64,000 bases of DNA from Congregibacter variabilis (GTDB taxonomy: Bacteria > Pseudomonadota > Gammaproteobacteria > Pseudomonadales > Halieaceae): contig NZ_CP136864.1 in assembly GCF_045689235.1 (NCBI RefSeq), forward strand, positions 3,100,001 to 3,164,000. The letters run 5' to 3'. Both the position numbers and the translations under genes were made by a program. A model generated the notes under the pieces. The model worked only from the letters and a program-made list of their open reading frames with translations. It had not been told where the DNA came from and did no database searches. This document shows positions 41,869 through 51,158 of this stretch, piece after piece. Each line of letters opens with the position of its first letter. The stretch's first letter is position 1.

Positions 41869-44124
41869 ATGCCGTTCCCGTTCTGTCGGATGCGCCGCAA
41901 TACTATGCTTAGTCTTACTCGCCCCGTTGTTCCTGTACGCAAGGGCTTTGTGCTCCCACTGTTTTTGTCTTGGTCCGGGCAATTCTGCGCGGTGTCTCTA
42001 TTTATCGTCTGGCAACTAGGCCTTGAGACAAGTGCCGAGGATTTTGCGTCACCCGTCGCGGCAGAGGTATCCACCAAGACAACAGAGGTGGCCGTTCCCC
42101 TTCGTCTTGACTACCCCTTGTTGCAGCAACTCCTGGTCGCAGAGCTATTTACCCAGCCCGGTGTCAGCAGGGAGCTTCTCAGTGATCCCAGTGCTTGTAG
42201 TGAGATAGTCCTGAGCGAACCGGTTTTGTCCCCTCGAGATACCCAGCTGGAAGTTTTGGCCGATCTGCGCGCCAAGATAGGGGTAGGGGCGAATGGGGCT
42301 TGTGCAACACTCTTAAGCTGGGAGGGCCGAATTGGAGTTGCGGGAATCCCGGAGACCATGAGTAATGGAACCTCATTGGGCTTTGTGCCAGAGCATGTGT
42401 GGCTGCTGAGTTCCACGGGGGTACCGGTCAGCAACGATCGCCTGCTGCAATTAGCGCAAAGCAGTGTGCGATCCATGTTCAGCCAGTTTACCGTTGATCT
42501 CGCGCCGCAGCTGCAGTCGGTAAAGACCCTCTTACCAGAAGCATTGCCGAGACATTCCCGGGGGCAGATACAAGCCTTGCTCGACACCCTGCGGCTCGGT
42601 GATCTGCGGGTCACTCCCGAGTCTTTAGAGACAGACATCCTGTTTGTCGTTGACGCTGCATCCGAGCCCCTGCAGGCGGAGCTTGCTCTTAGCAATGCCG
42701 AGCTCGCCCGGTGGGAAGAGCGTTGGCAACTGATGGATTCGGTGCTGGTATTAGCGGTAAAACACTACGCGGCTGCTACGCAGCTGCAGGTTTTGCGTGA
42801 CGCACTTCTCGACGTGCTAATAGAGAGTCGTTACCGACTTCGAGATGCACTTGTGGAGGCCCCTGATGCAGAGGGCGATGCGGTGCGCGCCTGGTTTTTA
42901 CAAAGCTGGCAAGCCCTTGCTCCGGTCATCAGGCGTATTGGTTTGGAGCAGCCGGGGCAGGAGCCTTTACTGCTATTTAGTGTCGTTGCCTCGACCGACG
43001 CGCTGGCTGCCCTGGATGAGCTTGGCCCAAGTATTGGGCTGGATATTTCTGCCGATGGCCTGCGACGTCTGGCAAGAATGATTAATGGTGACGCGGGTGA
43101 CGCACTGCTGCAATACTCTGATGAGGTGGATCCCGAGTTGAGAAGTCTGCTCGAAGGTAGTCTTGAGGCTGCTTCGCCGCCGTCAGCCTGGAGACTGGAT
43201 TTCTCCTTGTTTTCAAAGGCGATGGCGGCGACTCCAGACAGTCTTAATAGTTGGGCACCCAAGCGAGAGGATCTGCCCGAATACCTTCCACAGGTGGCGG
43301 CCCTACTAGAGGCCTCGGCCAGCACGGCTATGGCCAAGAAAAACCTGGACCCAGCGTATGAGGAACTGTTTCGGCGATTGGTGCTCACCACTGCCTGGCA
43401 GGAGAGTTGCTGGCGACATTACGTAGTGAGCGACGACAGAAAGTTGGTGCCGCTGCGTTCAGGCACTGGCGATGTTGGCCTCATGCAGATCAACGAGCGG
43501 GTGTGGCGAGGATTCTATAGTCAGCAGCAGCTTCGCTGGGATATCGGTTACAACAGTATCGCAGGAGCAGAGGTGTTGCTCGACTACTTGCTTAAGTACG
43601 CCATACGCAAGGGCGAGCATAAGCAGCCGGGCGGCGCCGTCAATCTCGCACGAGCCAGTTACTCTGCCTACAACGGTGGCCCCAGCAAAATATCGCGCTA
43701 CAGAAGTAGCAAAGCCTCGGCGTATGGTAAAAAAGTGGATGCTGCGTTCTGGGAAAAGTATCAACAGGTCGCCGCCGGCGACGAACTCGCAGTGTCACGA
43801 TGTCTTGGCGGTGATCTCAGCGGGCCTGCCGTCGCGAGTCGTTCGTCCTCACAGCAGACTCGGGCACCGCGCGGAGGCACTGCTTCCCAAGCTCCGGAAT
43901 ACTTCACGCTCCAACTGGGTGCCTTTAGCGCAGAAGAATCAGCGGCCTCTTTTATTGCTACGAACGCTCTTGCTGCAAAAGCCAGGGTTCAGCGGCGAAG
44001 CAAGGGCGACACTGGTCAGTATCTGGTGATTTACGGGAGTTATGCGACAAGGGCACAGGCAGACCAAGATAAAGAACGTCTTGCCAAGTTCCAGCCTTGG
44101 GTACGCCGATTCGGAGACCTTTGA
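41869..44124 (+). CDS. Lytic transglycosylase (SLT) with SPOR domain
   Basis: 751 residues from ATG with AGGA upstream; a TTG at 41818 is in frame but lacks a site. A hydrophobic N-terminal segment acts as signal or anchor. Residues to about 490 have no recognised fold. The transglycosylase domain has the catalytic Glu512 in TTAWQESCW, GDVGLMQINERVW, and YSAYNGGPSKI. After a Ser/Gln-rich linker, the last 70 residues are a SPOR domain (YFTLQLGAFSAEESAASF ... YLVIYGSYATRAQAD). Such proteins cleave peptidoglycan and bind denuded septal glycan, so a cell-division role is likely. The large N-terminal region is unusual. Confidence 0.85.
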   Translation: MPFPFCRMRRNTMLSLTRPVVPVRKGFVLPLFLSWSGQFCAVSLFIVWQLGLETSAEDFASPVAAEVSTKTTEVAVPLRLDYPLLQQLLVAELFTQPGVSRELLSDPSACSEIVLSEPVLSPRDTQLEVLADLRAKIGVGANGACATLLSWEGRIGVAGIPETMSNGTSLGFVPEHVWLLSSTGVPVSNDRLLQLAQSSVRSMFSQFTVDLAPQLQSVKTLLPEALPRHSRGQIQALLDTLRLGDLRVTPESLETDILFVVDAASEPLQAELALSNAELARWEERWQLMDSVLVLAVKHYAAATQLQVLRDALLDVLIESRYRLRDALVEAPDAEGDAVRAWFLQSWQALAPVIRRIGLEQPGQEPLLLFSVVASTDALAALDELGPSIGLDISADGLRRLARMINGDAGDALLQYSDEVDPELRSLLEGSLEAASPPSAWRLDFSLFSKAMAATPDSLNSWAPKREDLPEYLPQVAALLEASASTAMAKKNLDPAYEELFRRLVLTTAWQESCWRHYVVSDDRKLVPLRSGTGDVGLMQINERVWRGFYSQQQLRWDIGYNSIAGAEVLLDYLLKYAIRKGEHKQPGGAVNLARASYSAYNGGPSKISRYRSSKASAYGKKVDAAFWEKYQQVAAGDELAVSRCLGGDLSGPAVASRSSSQQTRAPRGGTASQAPEYFTLQLGAFSAEESAASFIATNALAAKARVQRRSKGDTGQYLVIYGSYATRAQADQDKERLAKFQPWVRRFGDL

Positions 44125-44151
44125 TTTCGCGTCGATACTGATCTAAGGCAT

Positions 44152-44176
44152 CTCGCCGTTCGGCGTGAGCTTTTAT
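44152..44176 (+). terminator. Weak hairpin with U-rich tail
   Basis: CTCGCCGTTCGGCGTGAG can fold into an imperfect stem followed by CTTTTATT on the + strand, 28 bp after the transglycosylase stop and overlapping the convergent gene's last bases. Stem length is modest, so this is a tentative terminator. Confidence 0.4.
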
Positions 44177-45561
44177 TGCGGTGAATCCAATGTCTGAAAG
44201 TTCTCTTCGGCGTCGGCTGATTGACCCTCTAATATCGGCGCAGCAGAGCGCTCCCATAAAAAGCTCCGTACTTGGGAGTAGGGAACCGGCGAGTCCGACA
44301 AATGAATAACCAGGCGTAGTCCATCACTAAAATAGCTGTCGCCCACAAGGTTAACGGCGGGATCACTCATTGCGGCCGCTTGCGAACCTTTGACAAAACC
44401 CATGGCTTCTACAAAGCCACCTGCCAGTAAAGTGTGCAGTAGGTATTCTCTGGCCAAATCGACCTCGGGATCGATGATATGAGTAGTTAAAGATGAGGAC
44501 TTTGATGTCACTTTGATGCCAATATCCCGACTGATTTGACCCACCCAAACCTGCTGTCCAGCGTAGCTGAATGGTGCCAGCCATAGCCGCATGTGATTGC
44601 GCTCGGCGATACTCGGACGTCCCCGCTGAAGCGCGAGATCCTGTTTACGCCCGAATAAAAAAAGATCGCTCACCGGCGCCACCGGATAGGGGGTCGATGC
44701 AAGTGTGGCGCCAATGAGATTAGTGATGCTTTTAATACTGAGCCGGTGGGTGAATGACCAGCCAGAGCGGGAGAGCGAGTTGAGTACCTGTGATGAGTCG
44801 CCGATGATGGCAATATTCAGTGGGTCGCCCAGAGCATCAGCGTCAGCATTGGTAGAGCAGCATGGCAGCGTTCGAAGTTCGGCGCGAAGTTCATCAAGCG
44901 TGAGCTCTGGGAGTGTTTGCCCTGCGTAGGTGTGCTGAGTGTCGAGACGTTCATAGTCGAAAATGCCGTCGGGCAGTGGTATGGCAAAGTCAAAACGGAG
45001 CTCCAGGTCTTTGGCTTTGATGTCCGTTTCCCCGGCTTCCTGGGCGGCCCGCCGGGCGATTTCTACATCGTAGATATCCTGGCCCAGTCGAATATCGACG
45101 TAACGACCGCCCAAGGCCTTGGGCGCAAAAACAAAGCCCTGTGTGACTGATCGGGGTTGAATCTGGACGCGCATGGACTCATCGCGAAGCCGTTGTCTAA
45201 AGACCGAAAAATCGTTTTTGGGCAACTGCGACTTATAAAGGATTGCCACCTCGTCGGGTGGGTAGATGTCCAGATCGAGAACCGTGCGCAAAAACCAAAA
45301 GCGATATGGGGATTCGTTTTTTACACTCACCCAAATTGCCTGCAAATCACGACTGTTTAAATCAATGCCAAAGTGCTGCTCTGCCTGTTCGTCCGTGAGT
45401 ATTGCCACCGAAACTTCGACGTCTTCGGCTTGCTTGGATTGCATGCGCTCCAGGCCATCGGGAACCACTAGCGGCGCATAAGACCAGGACGAGCATCCGC
45501 TTAGGGCAAGCAGCACAACCGCGAGACTTAAGCGAATTGCTATTAAGCGATGTCTGATCAT
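44173..45561 (-). CDS. LssY_C-domain lipoprotein
   Basis: 462 residues. The lipobox ALSGC gives Cys23. The C-terminal half carries LssY_C signatures: YPVAPVSDLFLFGRKQDLALQRGRPSIAERNHMRLW, preceded by NIAIIGDSSQVLNSLSRSGW and followed by VWVGQISRDIGIK. The domain is usually fused to DedA or PAP2 membrane proteins in Legionella and others and has no known activity; here it is a stand-alone lipoprotein. Its start overlaps the stop of the upstream alpha/beta-hydrolase lipoprotein by 4 bp, so the two are coupled. Confidence 0.8.
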   Translation of the reverse strand: MIRHRLIAIRLSLAVVLLALSGCSSWSYAPLVVPDGLERMQSKQAEDVEVSVAILTDEQAEQHFGIDLNSRDLQAIWVSVKNESPYRFWFLRTVLDLDIYPPDEVAILYKSQLPKNDFSVFRQRLRDESMRVQIQPRSVTQGFVFAPKALGGRYVDIRLGQDIYDVEIARRAAQEAGETDIKAKDLELRFDFAIPLPDGIFDYERLDTQHTYAGQTLPELTLDELRAELRTLPCCSTNADADALGDPLNIAIIGDSSQVLNSLSRSGWSFTHRLSIKSITNLIGATLASTPYPVAPVSDLFLFGRKQDLALQRGRPSIAERNHMRLWLAPFSYAGQQVWVGQISRDIGIKVTSKSSSLTTHIIDPEVDLAREYLLHTLLAGGFVEAMGFVKGSQAAAMSDPAVNLVGDSYFSDGLRLVIHLSDSPVPYSQVRSFLWERSAAPILEGQSADAEENFQTLDSPQ

Positions 45562-46670
45562 TGCTGAGTGTCGGTCCTCGTAGTATCCATATCAGCGTTT
45601 GTCTTCGCTAAGTCAGCGATGACGAAGCTCACAATCGTGTGCCATAAGCGTATTCTAGGGAAGTCATTGTTGACAACGAAATCAGGTATTGGCGTATTGT
45701 CGAGTGTAATAGGGACAGTCACAGCCCAGTGATCGGCGTTGACGTAACCAAGTAGTGAGCTGCCGGGTAATAGTTGGTCCCAGTGTAGTAACGCGCCATC
45801 GTTGATGGGATGTACGACGCCCAGCACTTTATAGCTTGAGCGAAGTGCTCGGGAGACCCGCGAGGGTTCCGGGGCAGTGATTAGGGAGTAGCTGGGGACC
45901 GGCAGTGGAAGATGGTCGCGTAGCCATGCGTGGCGGAGCACAGGTCGTAGGCTTTCCATTGCCAGCCCGTCTCCGTCATCACAATCGCCGTAGGGACTGA
46001 AATGAAAAAGCTGCGTGGTTGTGCCGGAGTCATTCTCGGCTACGGGAGACCCGCCAACCGCGCCGGCAACACTAACAAAGGCAGCTGTTCGATTCGCGAG
46101 TTCCGGATATTTTTCCAGCGCTACCATCATGTCATTGGCACCCTTTGAGTAGCCGATGAGGATGATCGGCCGCTGGTCGGAGCTGTCTTCCAGGAGGGTT
46201 GCTGCCACGATATCGGCATTTCGTTCGCTGCCCGAGAGACCTTCGACTTCTATCAGCTCAGCATCGTATCCGAGCTCTCTCAGTGCGGTTGTTGGTAGTT
46301 TTTCTTCGTCGATAAAATCCCGTACGCAGTCCCAACCGATGCCAAGAGCGACTGCAATGCGATAAGCACTCCGACGCTCTTCCAGCAGGGGAACGACCGC
46401 AGTCTCTGCACTTTGGCTTTCATCACGAAAACGCCGAAGCGTAATGTTGCAGTCCTCTTCGGTGAGTGCGGCTTCTGTGCCCCGCCCCGAACAGAACGCT
46501 GTGCGAAACGATGCCCGACGATCAGACACTCCAACAAGTGCCGCAGGTGCGAGGCTCAGGGGCACATAGCTTTGTGTGTCGACATCTTTGGGTAATGGTG
46601 TACATCCCACCGCAAAACCAATGGTCGATCCGAGGGCAATCCATAGTGTTTTGCGAAAATTTTTGAGCAT
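45558..46670 (-). CDS. Alpha/beta-hydrolase-like lipoprotein
   Basis: 370 residues from ATG (MLKNFRKTLW); the frame continues to 46832 without support. The lipobox FAVGC gives Cys23. The hydrolase core shows IILIGYSKGANDMMVAL, with the nucleophile Ser in GYSKG, followed by AAFVSVAGAVGG and late VNADHWAV, where the His could complete the triad. It belongs to no named family I recognise and could be a lipase or esterase. Translation is coupled to the LssY_C lipoprotein downstream, which suggests joint action on lipids or envelope polymers. Confidence 0.75.
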   Translation of the reverse strand: MLKNFRKTLWIALGSTIGFAVGCTPLPKDVDTQSYVPLSLAPAALVGVSDRRASFRTAFCSGRGTEAALTEEDCNITLRRFRDESQSAETAVVPLLEERRSAYRIAVALGIGWDCVRDFIDEEKLPTTALRELGYDAELIEVEGLSGSERNADIVAATLLEDSSDQRPIILIGYSKGANDMMVALEKYPELANRTAAFVSVAGAVGGSPVAENDSGTTTQLFHFSPYGDCDDGDGLAMESLRPVLRHAWLRDHLPLPVPSYSLITAPEPSRVSRALRSSYKVLGVVHPINDGALLHWDQLLPGSSLLGYVNADHWAVTVPITLDNTPIPDFVVNNDFPRIRLWHTIVSFVIADLAKTNADMDTTRTDTQQ

Positions 46671-46744
46671 GTGTTGTTTACAAGTCCACTGAAAACGACA
46701 GTGATGTCGGGTTTGGCGCTCGAAATGTGGTGAGTATTTACGCA

Positions 46745-48136
46745 TCAATAGCCCAGCTGTACGCAGAGCAACAGTAAGGCCATAGCCGTAACAATGTATA
46801 TCGCCCACAACGGCAAGATAAACCTCGCCCAACTGCTCCAGCTCACTTCCGCTGTTGCAAGATAAGCCAGCAAGGTGCCCGAGGTCGGGGTGAGCATGTT
46901 GGTTATGCCGTTACCAAACAAAAAGGCTACGACAGTGGTTTGTGGCGACACCCCTGAGAGCTGGCCAATGGGCCCCATGATTGGCATGCTCACAGCGGCC
47001 TGCCCCGAGGTAGAGGGGATTAAAAAATCCAATAACAGCTGACAAAAGAACATGCCCAGGGCGGAGATGCCGGGATTGTCCTGCCCGATTATTAATACCA
47101 GGCTATGTACTACTGAATCGAGGATTTTCCCTTTTTCTAATGTGATGGCGACGGCCGAAGCCACACCAATCAAAAAGCTTGCCAGCAGTACTTTTTTCAT
47201 GCCGGCGACAAAAGCATCAGCGGATCCATTAAGTCCTAATCCGCTGCACGCCGCCAAGATCAGGCTTAAGGCAATGTAGTAGGCGCTGAGTGACTGATGT
47301 TTCCAGCCCCACTGCGTCGAAGCGAAGACCAGTCCGCCGATGCCTCCGAGCAGAATTAAAAGCATGGATAAATGCCGGATACTTAGTGCCGAGCCCGAGA
47401 ACCCCAGATCGACGTTCGTCGAACGGGCGTGCCCTCGGATGACATAACAAAGAAACCCAATGCCAAGAGTCAGAAAAACCAGATAAAAATAAAAGCGCAC
47501 CAGGGCGCCGCTGAAAATCGGTAGATTTACCAGGGGCTGGGCGATAGTTAGTGGCAATGGGTTAGTTACCGAAGCAAGATAGCCGGCCTTAACCGATATG
47601 GTGACTATGGCAAAGCCAATGATAGGCGAGAGCCCGAGCCTTTTAGCCATAGCTACCATCAAAGGAATTACCAGCAGATACTCTGAGGCGAGACCCAAGA
47701 AAGAGCTGCCGGCTGAGAAGACGGTCATCAGCAAAACCACGAGAACATAGACATTGCCCTTAACCAGTCCCAGTAAGCGCTCTAGTCCGGCATCAATGGT
47801 TCCGGAGTCGCGTAGAACACCGAACATTCCTCCGATGATCAGAACCATAAAAATGAGTCCCGAGCCTCTCTCCAGCCCCTCGGGAATGGATAAAAGCACC
47901 CCCGAGAGACTTACAGGTTTCGCGGAGTGAATTTCTGCTTCGACGCCGGTATCAAACAGGGCCTTAAGGGATACGTCTTTCTCGAGCACCTGATAGCTGC
48001 CGGGCACTACGAGCCGGCCATTTCTCTCAAACTCGCCAGAGTCCAAGACATAGCTCAGTCCCATCGCGAGCAGCAGAATGCCCAGCAATATGATGATAGG
48101 GTTGAGCGCTTTCTTATCGTCTTTGAGTCGTTCCAT
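46745..48136 (-). CDS. YfcC/DcuC-family transporter
   Basis: 463 residues from ATG (MERLKDDKKALNPIIILLG), which lines up with the start of YfcC proteins; a TTG at 48199 would overlap the upstream gene. About 12 membrane helices. YfcC-like motifs include SYVLDSGEFERNGRLVVPGSYQ, IFMVLIIGGMFGVLRDSGTIDAGL, GYLASVTNPLPLTIAQ and LIPSTSGQAAVSMPIM. The family carries C4-dicarboxylates, arginine/ornithine or short peptides. It lies 43 bp after the N-formylglutamate amidohydrolase gene, hinting at uptake of formylated or acylated amino acids. Confidence 0.85.
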   Translation of the reverse strand: MERLKDDKKALNPIIILLGILLLAMGLSYVLDSGEFERNGRLVVPGSYQVLEKDVSLKALFDTGVEAEIHSAKPVSLSGVLLSIPEGLERGSGLIFMVLIIGGMFGVLRDSGTIDAGLERLLGLVKGNVYVLVVLLMTVFSAGSSFLGLASEYLLVIPLMVAMAKRLGLSPIIGFAIVTISVKAGYLASVTNPLPLTIAQPLVNLPIFSGALVRFYFYLVFLTLGIGFLCYVIRGHARSTNVDLGFSGSALSIRHLSMLLILLGGIGGLVFASTQWGWKHQSLSAYYIALSLILAACSGLGLNGSADAFVAGMKKVLLASFLIGVASAVAITLEKGKILDSVVHSLVLIIGQDNPGISALGMFFCQLLLDFLIPSTSGQAAVSMPIMGPIGQLSGVSPQTTVVAFLFGNGITNMLTPTSGTLLAYLATAEVSWSSWARFILPLWAIYIVTAMALLLLCVQLGY

Positions 48137-48179
48137 AAGTCGTTCTACGTTTGATGACTTAATGCCTAACCGATCTGGT

Positions 48180-49025
48180 TCAGGCAGCTGTATGCGCAAC
48201 GAAGTCGGCGATCTGTTGGCTTATCGTAAACAAGTCTTTTTTGAACGCCGCGTAATTTTCGTTGGGCGAGAATTTCTGTTCGTTCATGTACAGCGCGCGA
48301 TTGATTTCAATTTGCATGCTGTGACGATTGTTAGTCACATCGCCGTAGTTGCGCACCAGGTATCCGCCTTTGTAGGGCGAATTTCGGACCACGCTGTACC
48401 CAAGCCTGACAAACGCTTGCTCAATCACGTCAATGAAGTCGGCTCCAGCGCTGTGGCCATCGTTATCGCCGAGCACCACATCTGGGCGCAGAGCTCCACT
48501 GTCAATGTTCATGCGGTTGCCTCGGGACTTCATGGAATGACAGTCAATGTGCCAAACGCCAGAAAATCGCTCATGCAGCGCGTCCAGCGTTGATTTGAGT
48601 TGTTGGTGGTAGGGTTTGTGATACTCGTGAATTCGAGTGTGTATCTGCGAAAGTGAAAACCGAGAGTCGTACATGGGCACGTCGGGCAAGGCGAGTCGGC
48701 GTATCAGGCCCATGCCACGCTCGCTATAGGCTGTGGGATTGATTCCCTCTAAGGGGCCCTCCAGTAGGAGAGGGTCTATGTCGTCAGGCGCACGATTCAG
48801 ATCAACGTACATGCGAGAGTACCGTGCGGACAGCAGGTGTCCTCCAACGGCCGGCACGCTTTCCCAAAGGTCATCTACAAACAGGTCGCAGCCAGTAAGC
48901 AGCTGCTCGGGTTGAACGCGAGACACAAAGTCCGATGGAAAAAGCTGTCCGCTGTGAGGTGAGTCGAAAACAAGGGGCAGTGTATGAGATGCCTCCGGCG
49001 CCGCAAAAACGAATGTATCAGTCAT
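48180..49025 (-). CDS. N-formylglutamate amidohydrolase family protein
   Basis: 281 residues from ATG preceded by CCAGG; an upstream ATG at 49055 is less likely. Family motifs: LVFDSPHSGQLFP, GCDLFVDDLWESVPAVGGHLLSARYSRMYVDLNR, HIDCHSM (metal-binding His/Asp) and MQIEINRALYMNE. HutG-type enzymes release formate from N-formylglutamate in histidine degradation, but some members act on other N-acyl amino acids. No hut genes are in the window; the likely partner is the downstream YfcC transporter. Confidence 0.88.
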   Translation of the reverse strand: MTDTFVFAAPEASHTLPLVFDSPHSGQLFPSDFVSRVQPEQLLTGCDLFVDDLWESVPAVGGHLLSARYSRMYVDLNRAPDDIDPLLLEGPLEGINPTAYSERGMGLIRRLALPDVPMYDSRFSLSQIHTRIHEYHKPYHQQLKSTLDALHERFSGVWHIDCHSMKSRGNRMNIDSGALRPDVVLGDNDGHSAGADFIDVIEQAFVRLGYSVVRNSPYKGGYLVRNYGDVTNNRHSMQIEINRALYMNEQKFSPNENYAAFKKDLFTISQQIADFVAHTAA

Positions 49026-49088
49026 GGCCTGGTTGTCGCTGTACAGGGCTCGCAATTATTTTGCTCATTACTGACTAACCGGCTTTCG

Positions 49089-49580
49089 CTAAGCAGCCCC
49101 GAGAAAGTCCCGCTTGCCGATTTCTACGCCGTTGTGACGCAGAATGTTATAGGCCGTGGACATATGGAAATAAAAGTTCGGCGCGGCAAAATTACTGAGA
49201 TAGGTAGAACCCATAAACCTTGCTTCTTCGGGCCCGAACTTCAGAACAACCTCTCGTTCCTCGGCTCCCTCAAACCCGGCTTCCGGCACTGACTCCATAA
49301 ACGCTATGGTTTTGTTGATGCGTTCCTGAAGTTCTTCGAAGCTCGCCTCTGAGTCTTCAAAAACAGGGTTCTCAGTTTGCGACAGCCTGGCTGCAAGGCC
49401 CTTTGCCGTATCACAGGCGATCAAGACGTTACGGATCAGGTTCAGCATGTCAGGAAAGAGCCTGGCGTTGAGTAAAACGTCTGGATCAATGCTCCGGTCG
49501 TCACAGTGAGTCGCGGCCGTTTTCAGTATGGCGGCTAGACTGCGAAGGGAGTGGGTATAGCCAGAAACGGGAGATTGCAT
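49089..49580 (-). CDS. DUF1993 family protein
   Basis: 163 residues, a compact four-helix bundle of the DinB-like DUF1993 family: LRSLAAILKTAATHCDDRSIDPDVLLNARLFPDMLNLIRNVLIACDTAKGLAARL and the end NFYFHMSTAYNILRHNGVEIGKRDFLG. AAGGATCTCC precedes the ATG. Function is unknown. It is a cytoplasmic, single-gene unit. Confidence 0.85.
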   Translation of the reverse strand: MQSPVSGYTHSLRSLAAILKTAATHCDDRSIDPDVLLNARLFPDMLNLIRNVLIACDTAKGLAARLSQTENPVFEDSEASFEELQERINKTIAFMESVPEAGFEGAEEREVVLKFGPEEARFMGSTYLSNFAAPNFYFHMSTAYNILRHNGVEIGKRDFLGAA

Positions 49581-49681
49581 GAAGGAGATCCTTTTAAGAA
49601 AAGTGCGTTAGTTGCAGAGTCTGTCGGCACGCCTCGACGCGATGAAGTATGTCACTAAACAGAAACATCATGACGAAGTAT

Positions 49682-50317
49682 TTAACGCCCCTGCAAGATG
49701 AGCCAGGCGCCAACGGCAATCATAAGAGTGCCTGCAACGCGGTTGATAATAGCGACGTTACCTCGATGTCTCAGGAGTTTTCCCAGTGCTTTGCCGCCGG
49801 CTGCATATAAGGTCATGCAAAGCAGTTCAGAAAGCATGATCACCAGCAAAATTATTGCAAAATGCACATTAAGTAGCTGTTCGCCGGTTAGTAAAAACGG
49901 CGGCAGAAGGGCCATAAAAAACGCCCAGCCCTTTGGGTTGGCAATAGCAGTAACAAAACCCTGAGTGATGAGAGAGCGCCGGCTTACTGTGACTGAACCT
50001 GCCAGTGCTTCGGCGTGTATCGCCATGCTGCCTCGAGAGCGCCACATCTGAAGCCCGAGCCAGCCCATATACAAGCCGCCCAAAAGAGTGAACGCGGCAA
50101 ACCCACGCGGATAACGTAGCATTAGGCTTGCGACACCGATGCCGCTCAGCGTCGAGACGATGGCCACGCCTGCGACCTCTCCTGCCATCATCCACGCAGT
50201 GCGTCGTAAACCCACGCTCATGCCAAGACTCATTGCCAGCGTCATACACATTCCAGGCGTTGCCGAGATCAGCAGCATGGTGGGTATAAACAGCAATATT
50301 TTGGTTGGGTCGATCAT
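49682..50317 (-). CDS. LysE/RhtB-family exporter
   Basis: 211 residues from ATG; an ATG at 50344 is in frame. Six predicted helices and the LysE signature: LISATPGMCMTLAMSLGMSVGLRRTAWMMAGEVAG, LGGLYMGWLGLQMW, FVTAIANPKGWAFFMALLPPFL. RhtB-type proteins export amino acids such as homoserine, threonine or leucine. Substrate not predictable. Monocistronic. Confidence 0.88.
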   Translation of the reverse strand: MIDPTKILLFIPTMLLISATPGMCMTLAMSLGMSVGLRRTAWMMAGEVAGVAIVSTLSGIGVASLMLRYPRGFAAFTLLGGLYMGWLGLQMWRSRGSMAIHAEALAGSVTVSRRSLITQGFVTAIANPKGWAFFMALLPPFLLTGEQLLNVHFAIILLVIMLSELLCMTLYAAGGKALGKLLRHRGNVAIINRVAGTLMIAVGAWLILQGR

Positions 50318-50357
50318 GGGAGAAGTACGCTCGGAGGCTCGCATTGAGCCGTGCTGA

Positions 50358-51158
50358 TTAAACGACGCGTCCCGCTACCCGAACACTCTGTTCGCGATTG
50401 GAGCTTTTGGTCGCGTATAGCTGTCGATCTGCTCGCGCGAGGGCCTGCTCTATGGTTTCTTCCTGGTTTTGCATTACGGCACCGATACTACTGTGGAGCA
50501 TGACGGAATGCTTGGACTCGGGTACATCCATCGTGAAGCGTTGGCATTGCTCTTCGATTTCGCACTCTCTGTTCCGCACAAGGGTATCGCTCCCTGTAAC
50601 GACAAAACCAAATTCGTCGCCGCCAAGCCTGCCGACGCAGCCATGGCGCTCAACCGCTGATTGTAATCGACGAGCAAGCTCTATAAGAGCCGCATCTCCC
50701 GCTGCATGCCCAAGGGAGTCATTGAGTTGCTTAAAGCGGTCACAGTCGAGAATGCCGACAAGGCATGTTGTAGCATCGGGAAAGTCGATGTCGAGGCGTT
50801 CAATGGATTGAAAAAAACCACGACGATTTGCAACTCCTGTAAGCACGTCGGTCGTTGCAAGGCGTGTTGCAGCCTCAACGGCTTCTTCCAGGCGCTGCAT
50901 CAAGCACACCAAAACCAATGTGGCAGCCGGGGCGCAAATTGATGGGACTACGATAGCGAGAAGTAATGGAATGGCCAGGCCCTGCACGTAGCCTTCGGAC
51001 CCGGCATACAAGGGCCAGCAAACGGCCATCGTGATAGCAACCGAGGTCACGACCGAGCACACGGTCACCAGTATGACGGCTCCAATCAGACCGTGGTGCT
51101 GGTATAGGCGCATTAGTTGCCGCTCAAGAAGCTTGTGTTGCTGTCGCTTTTCGCTCAT
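50358..51158 (-). CDS. Membrane-bound diguanylate cyclase
   Basis: 266 residues from ATG (MSEKRQQHKL); upstream in-frame codons are unlikely to be used. Two membrane helices (about 23-45 and 58-86) precede a GGDEF domain with TTDVLTGVANRRGF, LDCDRFKQLNDSLGH and an intact GGDEF at 179-183, so cyclic-di-GMP synthesis is expected. The allosteric I-site (RxxD ahead of GGDEF) is not present (RHGC), so product inhibition may be lost. The small extracytoplasmic loop suggests a simple membrane-linked input. Confidence 0.88.
   Translation of the reverse strand: MSEKRQQHKLLERQLMRLYQHHGLIGAVILVTVCSVVTSVAITMAVCWPLYAGSEGYVQGLAIPLLLAIVVPSICAPAATLVLVCLMQRLEEAVEAATRLATTDVLTGVANRRGFFQSIERLDIDFPDATTCLVGILDCDRFKQLNDSLGHAAGDAALIELARRLQSAVERHGCVGRLGGDEFGFVVTGSDTLVRNRECEIEEQCQRFTMDVPESKHSVMLHSSIGAVMQNQEETIEQALARADRQLYATKSSNREQSVRVAGRVV

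Noticed and set aside
42111..43391. Two antisense frames (194 and 186 residues, Ser/Arg-rich)
   Set aside because: Opposite the SLT/SPOR gene; their Ser/Arg/Ala-rich composition is typical of shadow frames of GC-rich coding DNA.
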